DNA from: Promethearchaeati archaeon
GTDB taxonomy: Archaea; Asgardarchaeota; Heimdallarchaeia; JABLTI01
NCBI GenBank assembly: GCA_013166835.1
Contig: JABLTI010000014.1
Coordinates: 1 to 41,401, forward strand
Reading direction: 5' to 3'
DNA length: 41,401 nt
In this document: in pieces, positions 8,546-15,637 of the stretch
Position numbering within the stretch: the first letter of the stretch is position 1
How the letters are laid out: each line of letters starts with the position of its first letter
Program-made: the position numbers and the translations under genes
Notes under the pieces: generated by a model
Told to the model about the DNA's origin: nothing
Databases searched by the model: none
What the model saw: only the letters and a program-made list of their open reading frames with translations

Positions 8546-9532
8546 TTAAAGAACTACAACACGCTTAGCTGAGATAATAACTTGATACTTCCTTTGATCT
8601 ATAGTTCTGTATGAGATATGTATGCTTGGGAGTATAATGTACTCCTCTTTCTTTGGCTTGATTTTAAAAGTTTCAAGGATAGCTGATTCATAATTTAATT
8701 GATCAACAATCCTTCGTGGATACATAGATAGTATTTCGAATTCATTAGTCGGTGGCAAAGCAAGATCTACTAGATAGGCAATTCCATCGCCGATATTAGA
8801 GATTTTTACCTGGACGTAATTTTCTTTCTTATATTGTAATGGTGTAGAAATAACATATTCTGCTACAACATTAGGTAAGGCATTTTTCTCAGATGCAAGT
8901 AAATCTCCTATATCAGCAATTGCAAGATGTGGGGGACTAATCCCTTCTAATGCATAAAGAGCTGCTAAATCTTCATAAGCAATTACATCTGAATATGATC
9001 TTTCAATACCTGCATCTAGTAATAATTCTTTGAGGGCTGCAGGATATGTTGTATCCAGATCTGTTGAAATATCTAATTCACGATATTCCCGACCTTTTGA
9101 ATAATCCATGAAAACTTGATATCCATGAACCCCAGGTTCTATTGTACTGATTTTCGTTGGATCGCAAACTAAAGCAATGGCATTTTCAAATAAGCTTTGC
9201 TGATTTCTCTGTGTTCGTATATCTACACTAGACATGAAGAATCCAAATGAGGGATGACTGTGGAACCAGCCTACAATAATAGCATCTATTTTATCTGCTT
9301 CTTCAGCTATTTTTGGTATTATAGTATAATCAGACATTTCTACAAAAATTGAACTACCACTAGTCATGGGGATTGCTCTCAAAACAGTAGCAGTTTCTCC
9401 CTCAATAGTACCAATCAGCCAACCAATTACTTCTCGCCATTGCCTATAAGGCCTGTTTGGATTCGCATATTCAATTACGTACTTGAACATTTCATCGTAG
9501 GCTTCTTTGGTAACAATGACTGATTGTATCAT
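8546..9532 (-). CDS. JAMM/MPN+ metalloprotease (Rpn11-like) with C-terminal beta-sandwich domain
   Basis: Residues 5-150 form a JAB1/MPN domain with all catalytic positions, counted from this start: E34 in REVIGWLIG and H91-x-H93-x7-S101-x2-D104 in GWFHSHPSFGFFMSSVDI. This segment is very like the proteasomal deubiquitinase Rpn11, so removal of ubiquitin-like modifiers by isopeptide cleavage is likely. About 70 mostly helical residues follow. Residues 225-328 then read as a CARDB- or immunoglobulin-like beta sandwich (VQVKISNIGDGIAYLVDL and later strands), which Rpn11 does not have. I chose ATG 9532, with GAGG 9 bases upstream; a TTG at 9541 would sit on that site. It lies 32 bp downstream of a small GTPase gene. 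There is no signal peptide, so it acts in the cytoplasm. Confidence 0.88.
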   Translation of the reverse strand: MIQSVIVTKEAYDEMFKYVIEYANPNRPYRQWREVIGWLIGTIEGETATVLRAIPMTSGSSIFVEMSDYTIIPKIAEEADKIDAIIVGWFHSHPSFGFFMSSVDIRTQRNQQSLFENAIALVCDPTKISTIEPGVHGYQVFMDYSKGREYRELDISTDLDTTYPAALKELLLDAGIERSYSDVIAYEDLAALYALEGISPPHLAIADIGDLLASEKNALPNVVAEYVISTPLQYKKENYVQVKISNIGDGIAYLVDLALPPTNEFEILSMYPRRIVDQLNYESAILETFKIKPKKEEYIILPSIHISYRTIDQRKYQVIISAKRVVVL

Positions 9533-9564
9533 ATTAACCAACCTCGATATTTCTTCTACCTTTA

Positions 9565-10215
9565 CTATAAATTATCTGGGACCTCATGTCTTTTAAGAAT
9601 TTCAATTAACCAGTTAACAAAAGGTTGCCTAAAAGCATCAGTTGTTGGGTAAATGTCTTCAATACTATCTTCGGCTGATCCAGTAGCATTATACGCAACA
9701 ATACTCTTTAACGCAGATATTTCTATGTAGGGTATCTTAAACTCCTGCTTCTCAAACAGTTTTTCTGTAAAACTAACTGCTTCCTCTATATCTACTTGAT
9801 TTTGGTTATCTTGTCTTAAATCAGATTTATTACCACATATTAGAATGGGAATATTTCCCGCATGACCCCAAATAATATCCCGCCACTTAGATATAGCCTG
9901 AAAAGAATCTCTATCTGTGACATCAAAAACAATGATACCACCCTTTGCTCCATAATAGAAGAGAGAATGAAGATATGGAAAATATCTTTGTGATCGTAAA
10001 TCATAAATTCTTCCAATAATATTTACTCTTTGAGAATTTTCTTTTTTGAAGGGAATTTCAAGTGATGCAGAATAACCTCTACCTGCAATACCTGACCCTG
10101 TTAAAGCTTCAAGTAAGGTTGTTTTTCCTACCTTAGAATTACCTACTAATACTATTTTTACTGTATGTGATTTCTCTTCTTGAGAAGAGAATTTGGTTTC
10201 AATAGTAGGTTCCAT
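9565..10215 (-). CDS. Rab/Ras-like small GTPase with altered G3 motif
   Basis: Small GTPase of 216 residues. Motifs, counted from this start: P-loop G25-NSKVGKTT, G4 NKSD (109-112) and G5 SAL (157-159). The G3 motif reads YDLRSQRYF: the Asp and Gln are kept (D72, Q76) but the usual Gly before Gln is Ser, which may change gamma-phosphate sensing. The N-terminus (about 20 residues) is polar, and there is no C-terminal prenylation motif. ATG 10215 has GGAG 9 bases upstream and is preferred over a GTG at 10248. The JAMM protease gene follows after 32 bp on the same strand, so one transcript is likely. That neighbourhood suggests GTPase control of deconjugation, which is inference. Confidence 0.88.
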   Translation of the reverse strand: MEPTIETKFSSQEEKSHTVKIVLVGNSKVGKTTLLEALTGSGIAGRGYSASLEIPFKKENSQRVNIIGRIYDLRSQRYFPYLHSLFYYGAKGGIIVFDVTDRDSFQAISKWRDIIWGHAGNIPILICGNKSDLRQDNQNQVDIEEAVSFTEKLFEKQEFKIPYIEISALKSIVAYNATGSAEDSIEDIYPTTDAFRQPFVNWLIEILKRHEVPDNL

Positions 10216-10453
10216 GTTAATGTTCTCCAAACATTCGGAAACAACCACTCATTATAGATGAATCTGTTTAGGAACAATGCCCATTAAATTTATTGGTTTG
10301 ATTCCTCTTTTAGGTATATTTCATTACAAGTGGTTTATAATCTTTTAAACTTTAAAATGTAATTTAAAATTCTTTGACGAGAAAGTTGACATCGATAAGA
10401 AATTTACTTTTCTAAAGTTGTTAGTAAAACTTCTTTTAATATATAAGGCAGAA

Positions 10454-10485
10454 GTTATTTAGAAGAATTCTATCTTAGAAATAAC
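10454..10485. promoter_or_regulatory. Inverted repeat at the presumed hypB promoter
   Basis: GTTATTT (10454-10460) and AAATAAC (10479-10485) are perfect complements around an 18-base centre containing the palindrome AGAATTCT. A TATA-like TTTAATATATAAG lies just upstream (about 10436), which would place the transcription start inside the repeat. That position suits a repressor site. The sequence is AT-rich, so chance is possible. Confidence 0.35.
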
Positions 10486-10518
10486 AGTAGATTAAATAAC
10501 TGTTTATTTGTTGAATGC

Positions 10519-11205
10519 ATGCGAGGATCCAAATTGAATAAAATAAAACAAATTCCGGTATTAGAACGAGTAGCAAAAGCTAATGAAATATTCGTAAATG
10601 AAATTCGAGAAAATTTCAGAAAAAATGATATTATTTGCTTTAATATTATGGGATCACCTGGTTGTGGAAAAACAACCTTCATTGAAAATACTATTTTAAA
10701 ATTAAAGGATAAGAAAAAAATCGCAGTTATCGAAGGGGATTTAGCGACAACAATTGATGCTGAAAGAATTCGTGATTTAGGAGTTGACGTCATCCAAATT
10801 AATACAGGGGCAATGTGTCACCTTGATGCAAGACTTATTCGTGAAGCATTAGCCAAAATGGATCTTAGCAATATCGATTATTTGTTTATTGAAAATGTAG
10901 GAAATCTAGTGTGCCCTTCATCACATGATTTAGGGGAAGATTACAGAATAATATTAGCTAGTGTTCCGGAAGGACCACATAAACCGAAAAAATATCCGGT
11001 TATCTATAAAGAAGCAGATGTTGTAGTAATAACAAAAGCAGATCTTTTAGAACATTTTCCAGATTTTACTGTTGAGACACTCTTTGGTCATGCAAAAGAA
11101 ATCAAGCCAGATATAATAACGTTCAAAGTAGCTCTCAAAGGAAAGCAAATCATAATGGATGAATGGATCCAATGGTTAATGAATACTAAGTCAAATAACC
11201 GTTGA
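10519..11205 (+). CDS. hypB: Hydrogenase nickel-incorporation GTPase HypB
   Basis: SIMIBI-class metal-chaperone GTPase that, with HypA, delivers nickel to [NiFe]-hydrogenase. The P-loop is G45-SPGCGKTT. The metal-binding Cys-His pair of the G-domain dimer is present (GAMCHLDA, C100-H101), as is E125-NVGNLVCP, which is highly characteristic of HypB. The base-specificity motif is TKAD (162-165). The N-terminal poly-His or CxxCGC extension of some bacterial forms is absent, as in other archaea. ATG at 10519 has no ribosome-binding site; a TTG at 10534, 7 bases after GAGG, may be the true start. No other hyp or hydrogenase gene is nearby. It implies hydrogenase maturation elsewhere in the genome. 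Confidence 0.95.
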   Translation: MRGSKLNKIKQIPVLERVAKANEIFVNEIRENFRKNDIICFNIMGSPGCGKTTFIENTILKLKDKKKIAVIEGDLATTIDAERIRDLGVDVIQINTGAMCHLDARLIREALAKMDLSNIDYLFIENVGNLVCPSSHDLGEDYRIILASVPEGPHKPKKYPVIYKEADVVVITKADLLEHFPDFTVETLFGHAKEIKPDIITFKVALKGKQIIMDEWIQWLMNTKSNNR

Positions 11206-11244
11206 ATGCTGATTTGTATTCCCTTTTTGTTCACTTACATTTGT

Positions 11245-11592
11245 TTATTGTTCATCATCAAATATAAAAATTTTAACTAATTCTTCTCTTAAATCATCCT
11301 TTACCATTTCAATTACTCGCGTAAAAGATTCATCAATGATGTTCTCTTCGATTTTGGCAATAAATTCAGTACTTTGAATGATTTTGTAAAATCTAGCCAT
11401 TGCTTTATCCATCGCAGGGATTACTGCTTCAGCAAATGCAGATAAGAATAGGTTAGATATTGCATTTTTATTTATCCAAGGTCGTTCAGCATAAATTTCC
11501 TTTAATTCTTTTGCAGATAATTGTTTAAACATTTCTTCTTTCCCACCATTAGTTGATGAATAAGGTGTTGAATCGTTATTAATCTTTAACAA
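11245..11592 (-). CDS. Small helical protein of unknown function
   Basis: I recognise no family. The protein is at most 115 residues. Residues 21-115 are charged and helix-forming (MFKQLSAKELKEIYAERPW, a middle AFAEAVIPAMDKAMARFYKI, and a C-terminal REELVKIFIFDDEQ); the first 20 residues are Ser/Asn-rich. The frame can open with TTG at 11592, but ATG at 11532 follows a GGTGGG element by about 9 bases and would give a compact 95-residue protein. It is convergent with hypB and divergent from the actin-like gene. No cysteine cluster, membrane segment or signal peptide is visible. It is probably real because of its length and regular amphipathic pattern, but that is inference. Confidence 0.55.
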   Translation of the reverse strand: MLKINNDSTPYSSTNGGKEEMFKQLSAKELKEIYAERPWINKNAISNLFLSAFAEAVIPAMDKAMARFYKIIQSTEFIAKIEENIIDESFTRVIEMVKDDLREELVKIFIFDDEQ

Positions 11593-11673
11593 ACCTATTG
11601 TTTTATAGATTAAAAATTTTCATATCTTTTTTCTAAAGATGTTAAAATGGGAATACTTTTTATCTTAATCTTT

Positions 11674-11716
11674 GATTTAAATCATAAGGTTTTAAGTTGA
11701 GTTATGTTAAATTAAC
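11674..11716. promoter_or_regulatory. Two palindromes upstream of the actin-like gene
   Basis: GATTTAAATC (11674-11683) is a perfect palindrome that doubles as a TATA-like box, and GTTAAATTAAC (11706-11716) is a second perfect palindrome 44 bp before the ATG. In ParMR systems the ribbon-helix-helix protein binds sites upstream of parM. Here they are single short palindromes rather than a repeat array, so this is only a candidate operator. Confidence 0.35.
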
Positions 11717-11759
11717 ACCTACCCAAAACAGATAATTCATTGGGAGATTTGATTAAGGA

Positions 11760-12833
11760 ATGTCTTTACGTCCAACATACAGAGCAATAGGCATTGATTT
11801 AGGTACGTCAACCATTAAGCTTTCATGTGCTTCGCATCTCAAGAAAATTCCTTCAATTGTAGGAGCCCCACTTGAAGGTTGGAGAGGATTCAGTGGAGAT
11901 TCTTCTTTGGAAAAAAACCTCGTTATTAGTGATGGAACAAGAAGTCTCTATGTTGGGGAATTAGCACGATTACAAAGTGAAATCAAACGTGAAATCGCAA
12001 GTGAAGGAAAAGTGAAAAGCATTGAAGACGCTGTGCTAGCGATAAAGGCTGTTTTAGCTTTAATTACTGATAAGAACTATGATGAAATCATAATGGCTAC
12101 AGGAGTTCCAGTAGCTTCATCAAAAAAAGAAATGGTAAAACTTGCTAAGGGATTGAAAGGCGCATTAGATATCAATGTTGAAAACGAAGCAACGGGAGAC
12201 AAAATAAAGCGTTTGCTTTCGATTAAGCATTGCATTGTTATGCCTGAACCCTTTGGGACTTATTATTATACTTTGAAAACCCTGGGAGAATCGAGAGCTG
12301 TAGATGCAATTGTAATTGATGTTGGCCATGGATCTACTGATATTTTAACACTTTATGAGGGTAGAGTTATGCGCCAAGCTTCTGGTAGTTTAGAAGAAGC
12401 AGCTGACACATTAACCCACAGAATTGCCCAGGAATTACAAAATCAAACTGGAAAAATAATTAGACCCTTTGATCTTATGTCATCACTTTCACAAGGAAAG
12501 GATGTTTTAACTATTGCCGGTGAACGATGGGATATTCTAAGTATGAAAGAATATCATATCGAAATCATTGCTGATGTAATTCTTGATGAGGTTAATAGAT
12601 TAATAGGAACCTTACCACCAGACGCAATTATTGAGAAGGTTATTCTCTGTGGTGGGGGAATGCATATATTCGGAGATAGATTGAAACTAGGTTTTGAACA
12701 AGCAGGATTAGCAGAACATCCTGAAATGCTGATATTACCTGAAAATCCAGTTATGTCAAATGCAATGGGTTTTGAATTATTTGCCCGAAGATTCATATCA
12801 GGCTTAGGAGATGATGGATACAATGAGCTCTAA
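11760..12833 (+). CDS. ParM/Ta0583-like actin-family ATPase
   Basis: Actin/Hsp70-fold ATPase of 357 residues. Phosphate 1 is IGIDLGTSTIK (G11-K20), phosphate 2 is VIDVGHGSTDI (D187-I195) and the adenosine loop is VILCGGGMHIFGD (about 295-307). A connecting helix, IIADVILDEVN, precedes the last. Overall it resembles the plasmid ParM/Alp and archaeal Ta0583 group of filament-forming actins more than MreB, crenactin or eukaryotic-type Asgard actin. ATG start. The next gene overlaps its end by 23 bp and encodes a ribbon-helix-helix protein, as parR follows parM. This supports a DNA-moving or positioning filament, although the window looks chromosomal. The fold call is firm; the segregation role is inferred from the pair. 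Confidence 0.85.
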   Translation: MSLRPTYRAIGIDLGTSTIKLSCASHLKKIPSIVGAPLEGWRGFSGDSSLEKNLVISDGTRSLYVGELARLQSEIKREIASEGKVKSIEDAVLAIKAVLALITDKNYDEIIMATGVPVASSKKEMVKLAKGLKGALDINVENEATGDKIKRLLSIKHCIVMPEPFGTYYYTLKTLGESRAVDAIVIDVGHGSTDILTLYEGRVMRQASGSLEEAADTLTHRIAQELQNQTGKIIRPFDLMSSLSQGKDVLTIAGERWDILSMKEYHIEIIADVILDEVNRLIGTLPPDAIIEKVILCGGGMHIFGDRLKLGFEQAGLAEHPEMLILPENPVMSNAMGFELFARRFISGLGDDGYNEL

Positions 12834-13515
12834 GAAACCACCTGCAAAGAAAACAGAAAGTAAGAGCACTAAAGCTAAGACCAAAACTAAGCCTAAGTCT
12901 AGTGCTAGTAAGAGAAATGAAAAATTAAAAAAACCAGCTCCAAAAGAGGTTAAAGAGTCTCATGAGGATTCTGATAGGAGTAAACGAAGAAGCTTAATTT
13001 CAGCTTTAAAGAGAGGAATTTCTACTAAAGGTGATAGTCCTTCAGCTTCATCAAAGGATCCTATGAATATTGTAATTACACTTAGTCCTGCTAAGCATGC
13101 AGATATTATTGAATACATTGAAGAAACAGTCCCTGGCGGTGGTAGAGCCGAATGGGTTCGTGACTCGATTAGACTGAAAATGAGAATTGAACGTGGTGTT
13201 TATGGTTTAAACACCTCTGGACAAGATGAAACGCAAAAAGGAACAGATGAAACCCTTCAAACAGTTTTTGGACAATTCGCTGAAGTTATGACGAAAGTCA
13301 TGTCAGATCTTAAATCAGAGCAACCAGCTACAAGACAGGTTCAAGCATCTTCTGATACGGAACGACCAAGACCTCCCCCACGTGAAAGAGCAGATCGAGG
13401 GGGTCCTCCTCAGCTAAAGAAAGTTGAGGTTAAAGATGATAAGCAATTGGAAGAACTGAAACCTGATAGACCATCCTTAGATGATGCTATTGGTGCCATT
13501 GTTATAGTTGAATAA
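12811..13515 (+). CDS. ParR-like ribbon-helix-helix DNA-binding protein
   Basis: The 234 residues fall into three parts. Residues 1-80 are Lys/Ser-rich and disordered. Residues 84-130 match a MetJ/Arc-type ribbon-helix-helix: strand NIVITLSP, helix KHADIIEYIEETV, a turn PGGGR, and helix AEWVRDSIRLKMRIE. This is the arrangement of ParR/StbB partner proteins. Residues 135-234 are flexible and charged and end in an apolar tail, DDAIGAIVIVE, which could be a filament-binding peptide; ParR uses its C-terminus to bind ParM (known for plasmids). The start overlaps the actin gene, with TAGGAG beside ATGs at 12811, 12814 and 12823. Translational coupling and a joint function are likely; no repeat-rich centromere was found. 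Confidence 0.7.
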   Translation: MMDTMSSKKPPAKKTESKSTKAKTKTKPKSSASKRNEKLKKPAPKEVKESHEDSDRSKRRSLISALKRGISTKGDSPSASSKDPMNIVITLSPAKHADIIEYIEETVPGGGRAEWVRDSIRLKMRIERGVYGLNTSGQDETQKGTDETLQTVFGQFAEVMTKVMSDLKSEQPATRQVQASSDTERPRPPPRERADRGGPPQLKKVEVKDDKQLEELKPDRPSLDDAIGAIVIVE

Positions 13516-13533
13516 TTGGAATGAGGATTAACT

Positions 13534-14649
13534 ATGAATATTCTTTACAAAATACCTCTTGAAGCAAAAGATCTTACTCAATTTCTTGAAGAAGAAAAGA
13601 ACTTCCTAATAGGGTTCCTAAAATTATTGGAAGAAGTAGATACAAGTGGGCTAAGTAAGAAAAATACAGATATTATTTCTCAGTTGAAAGATATACTTCT
13701 GGCAGAGGTTGATAAAATATTTCCCTCAAAGAATCCTCAAAATCAAATTCAAGCTCTACTCTCTTTAGCAAGAAATCTGGCAAAATCCTTTAACAAGGCA
13801 AAAATAGAAGATCTTGGAATTGTCAATAGATGGGTTTTACTTACAGATGGTTATCTTGGCAGCTTTGTAGAAAAAGATTATGAGATTGCTATTTTGTTAT
13901 ATTTAATTTCAGCAATTTATCAAACTCGTGCTCTTGCACATGTTCAGACAAGTCCACAGTATCGTTATTATCATATCTCATCTTTGTCTGCATTGAAAGG
14001 AGCAATTTTGTTTATGGAGTGTGTAGCTCCACAAGAAGAACACTATTCGTATCCGTTTTACAATTTACTCCTCCTAAGAAAATTGGAGGTTGAAGCTGAA
14101 GTCACTAAATCTGAAGCTTTTATTGCTCGTAAACAAGGTGATTTCAATCGTGCATCTAAGCTTTTTGCTGGAGCAGCTTCATTTCGGTTTTCTATGATGA
14201 GTTATGAGTTACCAAGTGAATCTGACAATAGGGTGAAGATTTATGCATCCACTGAATTAGGAATGGCTTGTTTCTATATTGCAGTTGGACACTCTAATCT
14301 TAATGAATCCCAACAAGCTCACTCATATCTACTAAAAGCAAAAAGTTACTTTGAAAATGCTGCGAAACTTTCAGAGGACAATACCGAGCTCTTAGAAGCA
14401 GCAAATAAGCGATTAGAATTAGTTAATCCTTACATAAATAGAATTCAAGATACGATTGAAACTAAGGATGTAAAAATCGAGGATATTGCTGACCCGCAAC
14501 CATTAATGATTCATCCTGATCCTGAACCTCTCTTTACTCCGAATGATAAAACCGAAGGACCACTTAGAATTTGTTCTAACTGCGTTAAAAAAGTAGTCTG
14601 GGCTGATGTTTGCTCAGAATGTGGTGAAACTATAATCCCGTTTGAGTAA
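13534..14649 (+). CDS. TPR-like helical protein with C-terminal zinc ribbon
   Basis: No named family. Residues 1-300 are almost entirely helical. From about 105 to 300 they show TPR-like helix pairs with small residues at turn positions (ARKQGDFNRASKLFAGAASF, then AHSYLLKAKSYFENAAKLS). Residues 340-371 form a zinc ribbon with C347-x2-C350 and C360-x2-C363. The linker between (about 305-340) is acidic and proline-rich. ATG start 18 bp after the ribbon-helix-helix gene, with GAGG in the gap, so it belongs to the actin operon. TPR scaffolds often join protein partners, so it may link the filament or DNA-binding protein to others; that is inference. Confidence 0.65.
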   Translation: MNILYKIPLEAKDLTQFLEEEKNFLIGFLKLLEEVDTSGLSKKNTDIISQLKDILLAEVDKIFPSKNPQNQIQALLSLARNLAKSFNKAKIEDLGIVNRWVLLTDGYLGSFVEKDYEIAILLYLISAIYQTRALAHVQTSPQYRYYHISSLSALKGAILFMECVAPQEEHYSYPFYNLLLLRKLEVEAEVTKSEAFIARKQGDFNRASKLFAGAASFRFSMMSYELPSESDNRVKIYASTELGMACFYIAVGHSNLNESQQAHSYLLKAKSYFENAAKLSEDNTELLEAANKRLELVNPYINRIQDTIETKDVKIEDIADPQPLMIHPDPEPLFTPNDKTEGPLRICSNCVKKVVWADVCSECGETIIPFE

Positions 14650-14715
14650 ATGATAAAACATAAATTTGTTAAGCAAATTATCCATAGTAAATCATGTTAA
14701 AGGAATGGACTAACG

Positions 14716-15453
14716 GTGCTAATCCACAAATATCGAACCACAAGGTCTCTTAAAATTTGTTACTGGGGACCAAGTATGGCTGGGAAAACATTCACTGTAA
14801 CTGCTATTAAAGTAATGAAGTCCTTAGAGGATCCGAAAAGTGTTTTCGATTTTGTAACAGTTAAAGATCAGGAAACCGGGAAAACTGTTTTCTTTGACCA
14901 GGCTGTTTTTGGTTTTGGATCAAAACCTGAATCGGATGAATTTCTATTCAAAATTCATGTTTTTACTACAGCAGGGCAAAGAAGACTAAAAGAAACAAGG
15001 AAAGTCGTTCTACAAGGAATTCATGGTTTAGTGCTTGTTGTCGACGCTGATTTGAATAATTGGGATGAAAACATATGGTCTTTACAAGAACTCAAAGAGC
15101 TAAAAGGCGAGGACATCAAAGAACAAAAAATCCCGTATACTGTTTTTGTAAATAAACAAGATCTTCCATGGGGCACAAAAATCTCACATAGACATATCAA
15201 ACAACTATTTGATGCAGCAGATGTTTCAGATCTTTTCCCCGAATTAGAAGGAAATGTATTTAGTGGTTCTTGCCAGCAAGCTAGAGCTGATTTGAAAAGC
15301 CTTCTAAGTAATACCCCAAAAGACGTTATTCTTAGTTCTGAAGGCCATTTTAAAAGAGAATTTAGACCGGATTCATTTAGTCCCTTGATGAAATCAATGG
15401 AAGATATTGTAAAACAGATTCTTAAAAAAGAGTTTTTGGCAACTAAGACTTAG
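14716..15453 (+). CDS. MglA-like small GTPase
   Basis: GTPase of 245 residues. G1 is YWGPSMAGKT (G18-T25). The G3 motif is TTAGQ (T84-Q88): Thr replaces the usual Asp, as in the TVPGQ motif of bacterial MglA polarity GTPases. RKVVLQGIHGLVLVVDAD follows in the MglA pattern, then G4 NKQD (146-149), the MglA-type spelling. A charged C-terminal extension (about 195-245) is extra. GTG start. It is the last gene of the actin operon, 66 bp after the TPR/zinc-ribbon gene and closed by a hairpin-T-run. MglA works with roadblock-fold MglB; two roadblock proteins are encoded elsewhere in the window but none beside it. Confidence 0.85.
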   Translation: MLIHKYRTTRSLKICYWGPSMAGKTFTVTAIKVMKSLEDPKSVFDFVTVKDQETGKTVFFDQAVFGFGSKPESDEFLFKIHVFTTAGQRRLKETRKVVLQGIHGLVLVVDADLNNWDENIWSLQELKELKGEDIKEQKIPYTVFVNKQDLPWGTKISHRHIKQLFDAADVSDLFPELEGNVFSGSCQQARADLKSLLSNTPKDVILSSEGHFKREFRPDSFSPLMKSMEDIVKQILKKEFLATKT

Positions 15454-15454
15454 T

Positions 15455-15481
15455 AACTTGTATGGAAAATCAAGTTTTTTT
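15455..15481 (+). terminator. Hairpin plus T-run closing the actin/GTPase operon
   Basis: AACTTG (15455-15460) and CAAGTT (15471-15476) form a perfect stem with a 10-base loop, directly followed by T residues to 15481. It lies two bases after the GTPase stop codon, so the helicase downstream is probably transcribed separately. Confidence 0.6.
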
Positions 15482-15537
15482 GTAATTATAGGTAGTTATT
15501 TGTAGGTGTTTTGACATGATTTTTTCTTAGAAAATAC

Positions 15538-15576
15538 TATATTTATATTTAAAGTGGTCTAAAAAGTATATAAATA
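15538..15576 (+). promoter_or_regulatory. TATA-box region of the giant helicase gene
   Basis: Two strong TATA-like elements occur in a row, TATATTTATATTTAAA (about 15538-15553) and GTATATAAATAG (about 15565-15576). The second would place the transcription start near 15600, about 40 bp before the GTG start codon. This supports a promoter independent of the preceding operon. Confidence 0.5.
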
Positions 15577-15637
15577 GAAAACGTTCGACAAGAAGCTGGA
15601 CTCTTATTTGTTTAGTTAAAAGCAGGGGTGCGTAAGT

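Noticed and set aside
10386..10518. A nickel/cobalt riboswitch in front of hypB.
   Set aside because: The only structure is an AT-rich inverted repeat near the promoter, with none of the conserved purine-rich multi-helix core expected.
11593..11759. A parC-like centromere of direct repeats upstream of the actin-like gene.
   Set aside because: Only two single palindromes are present; I could not find a set of repeated 8-12 bp units.
12811..13515. Reading the ribbon-helix-helix gene as a histone or chromatin protein because of its Lys-rich N-terminus.
   Set aside because: The folded part fits strand-helix-helix rather than a histone fold, and its position after the actin gene fits ParR.
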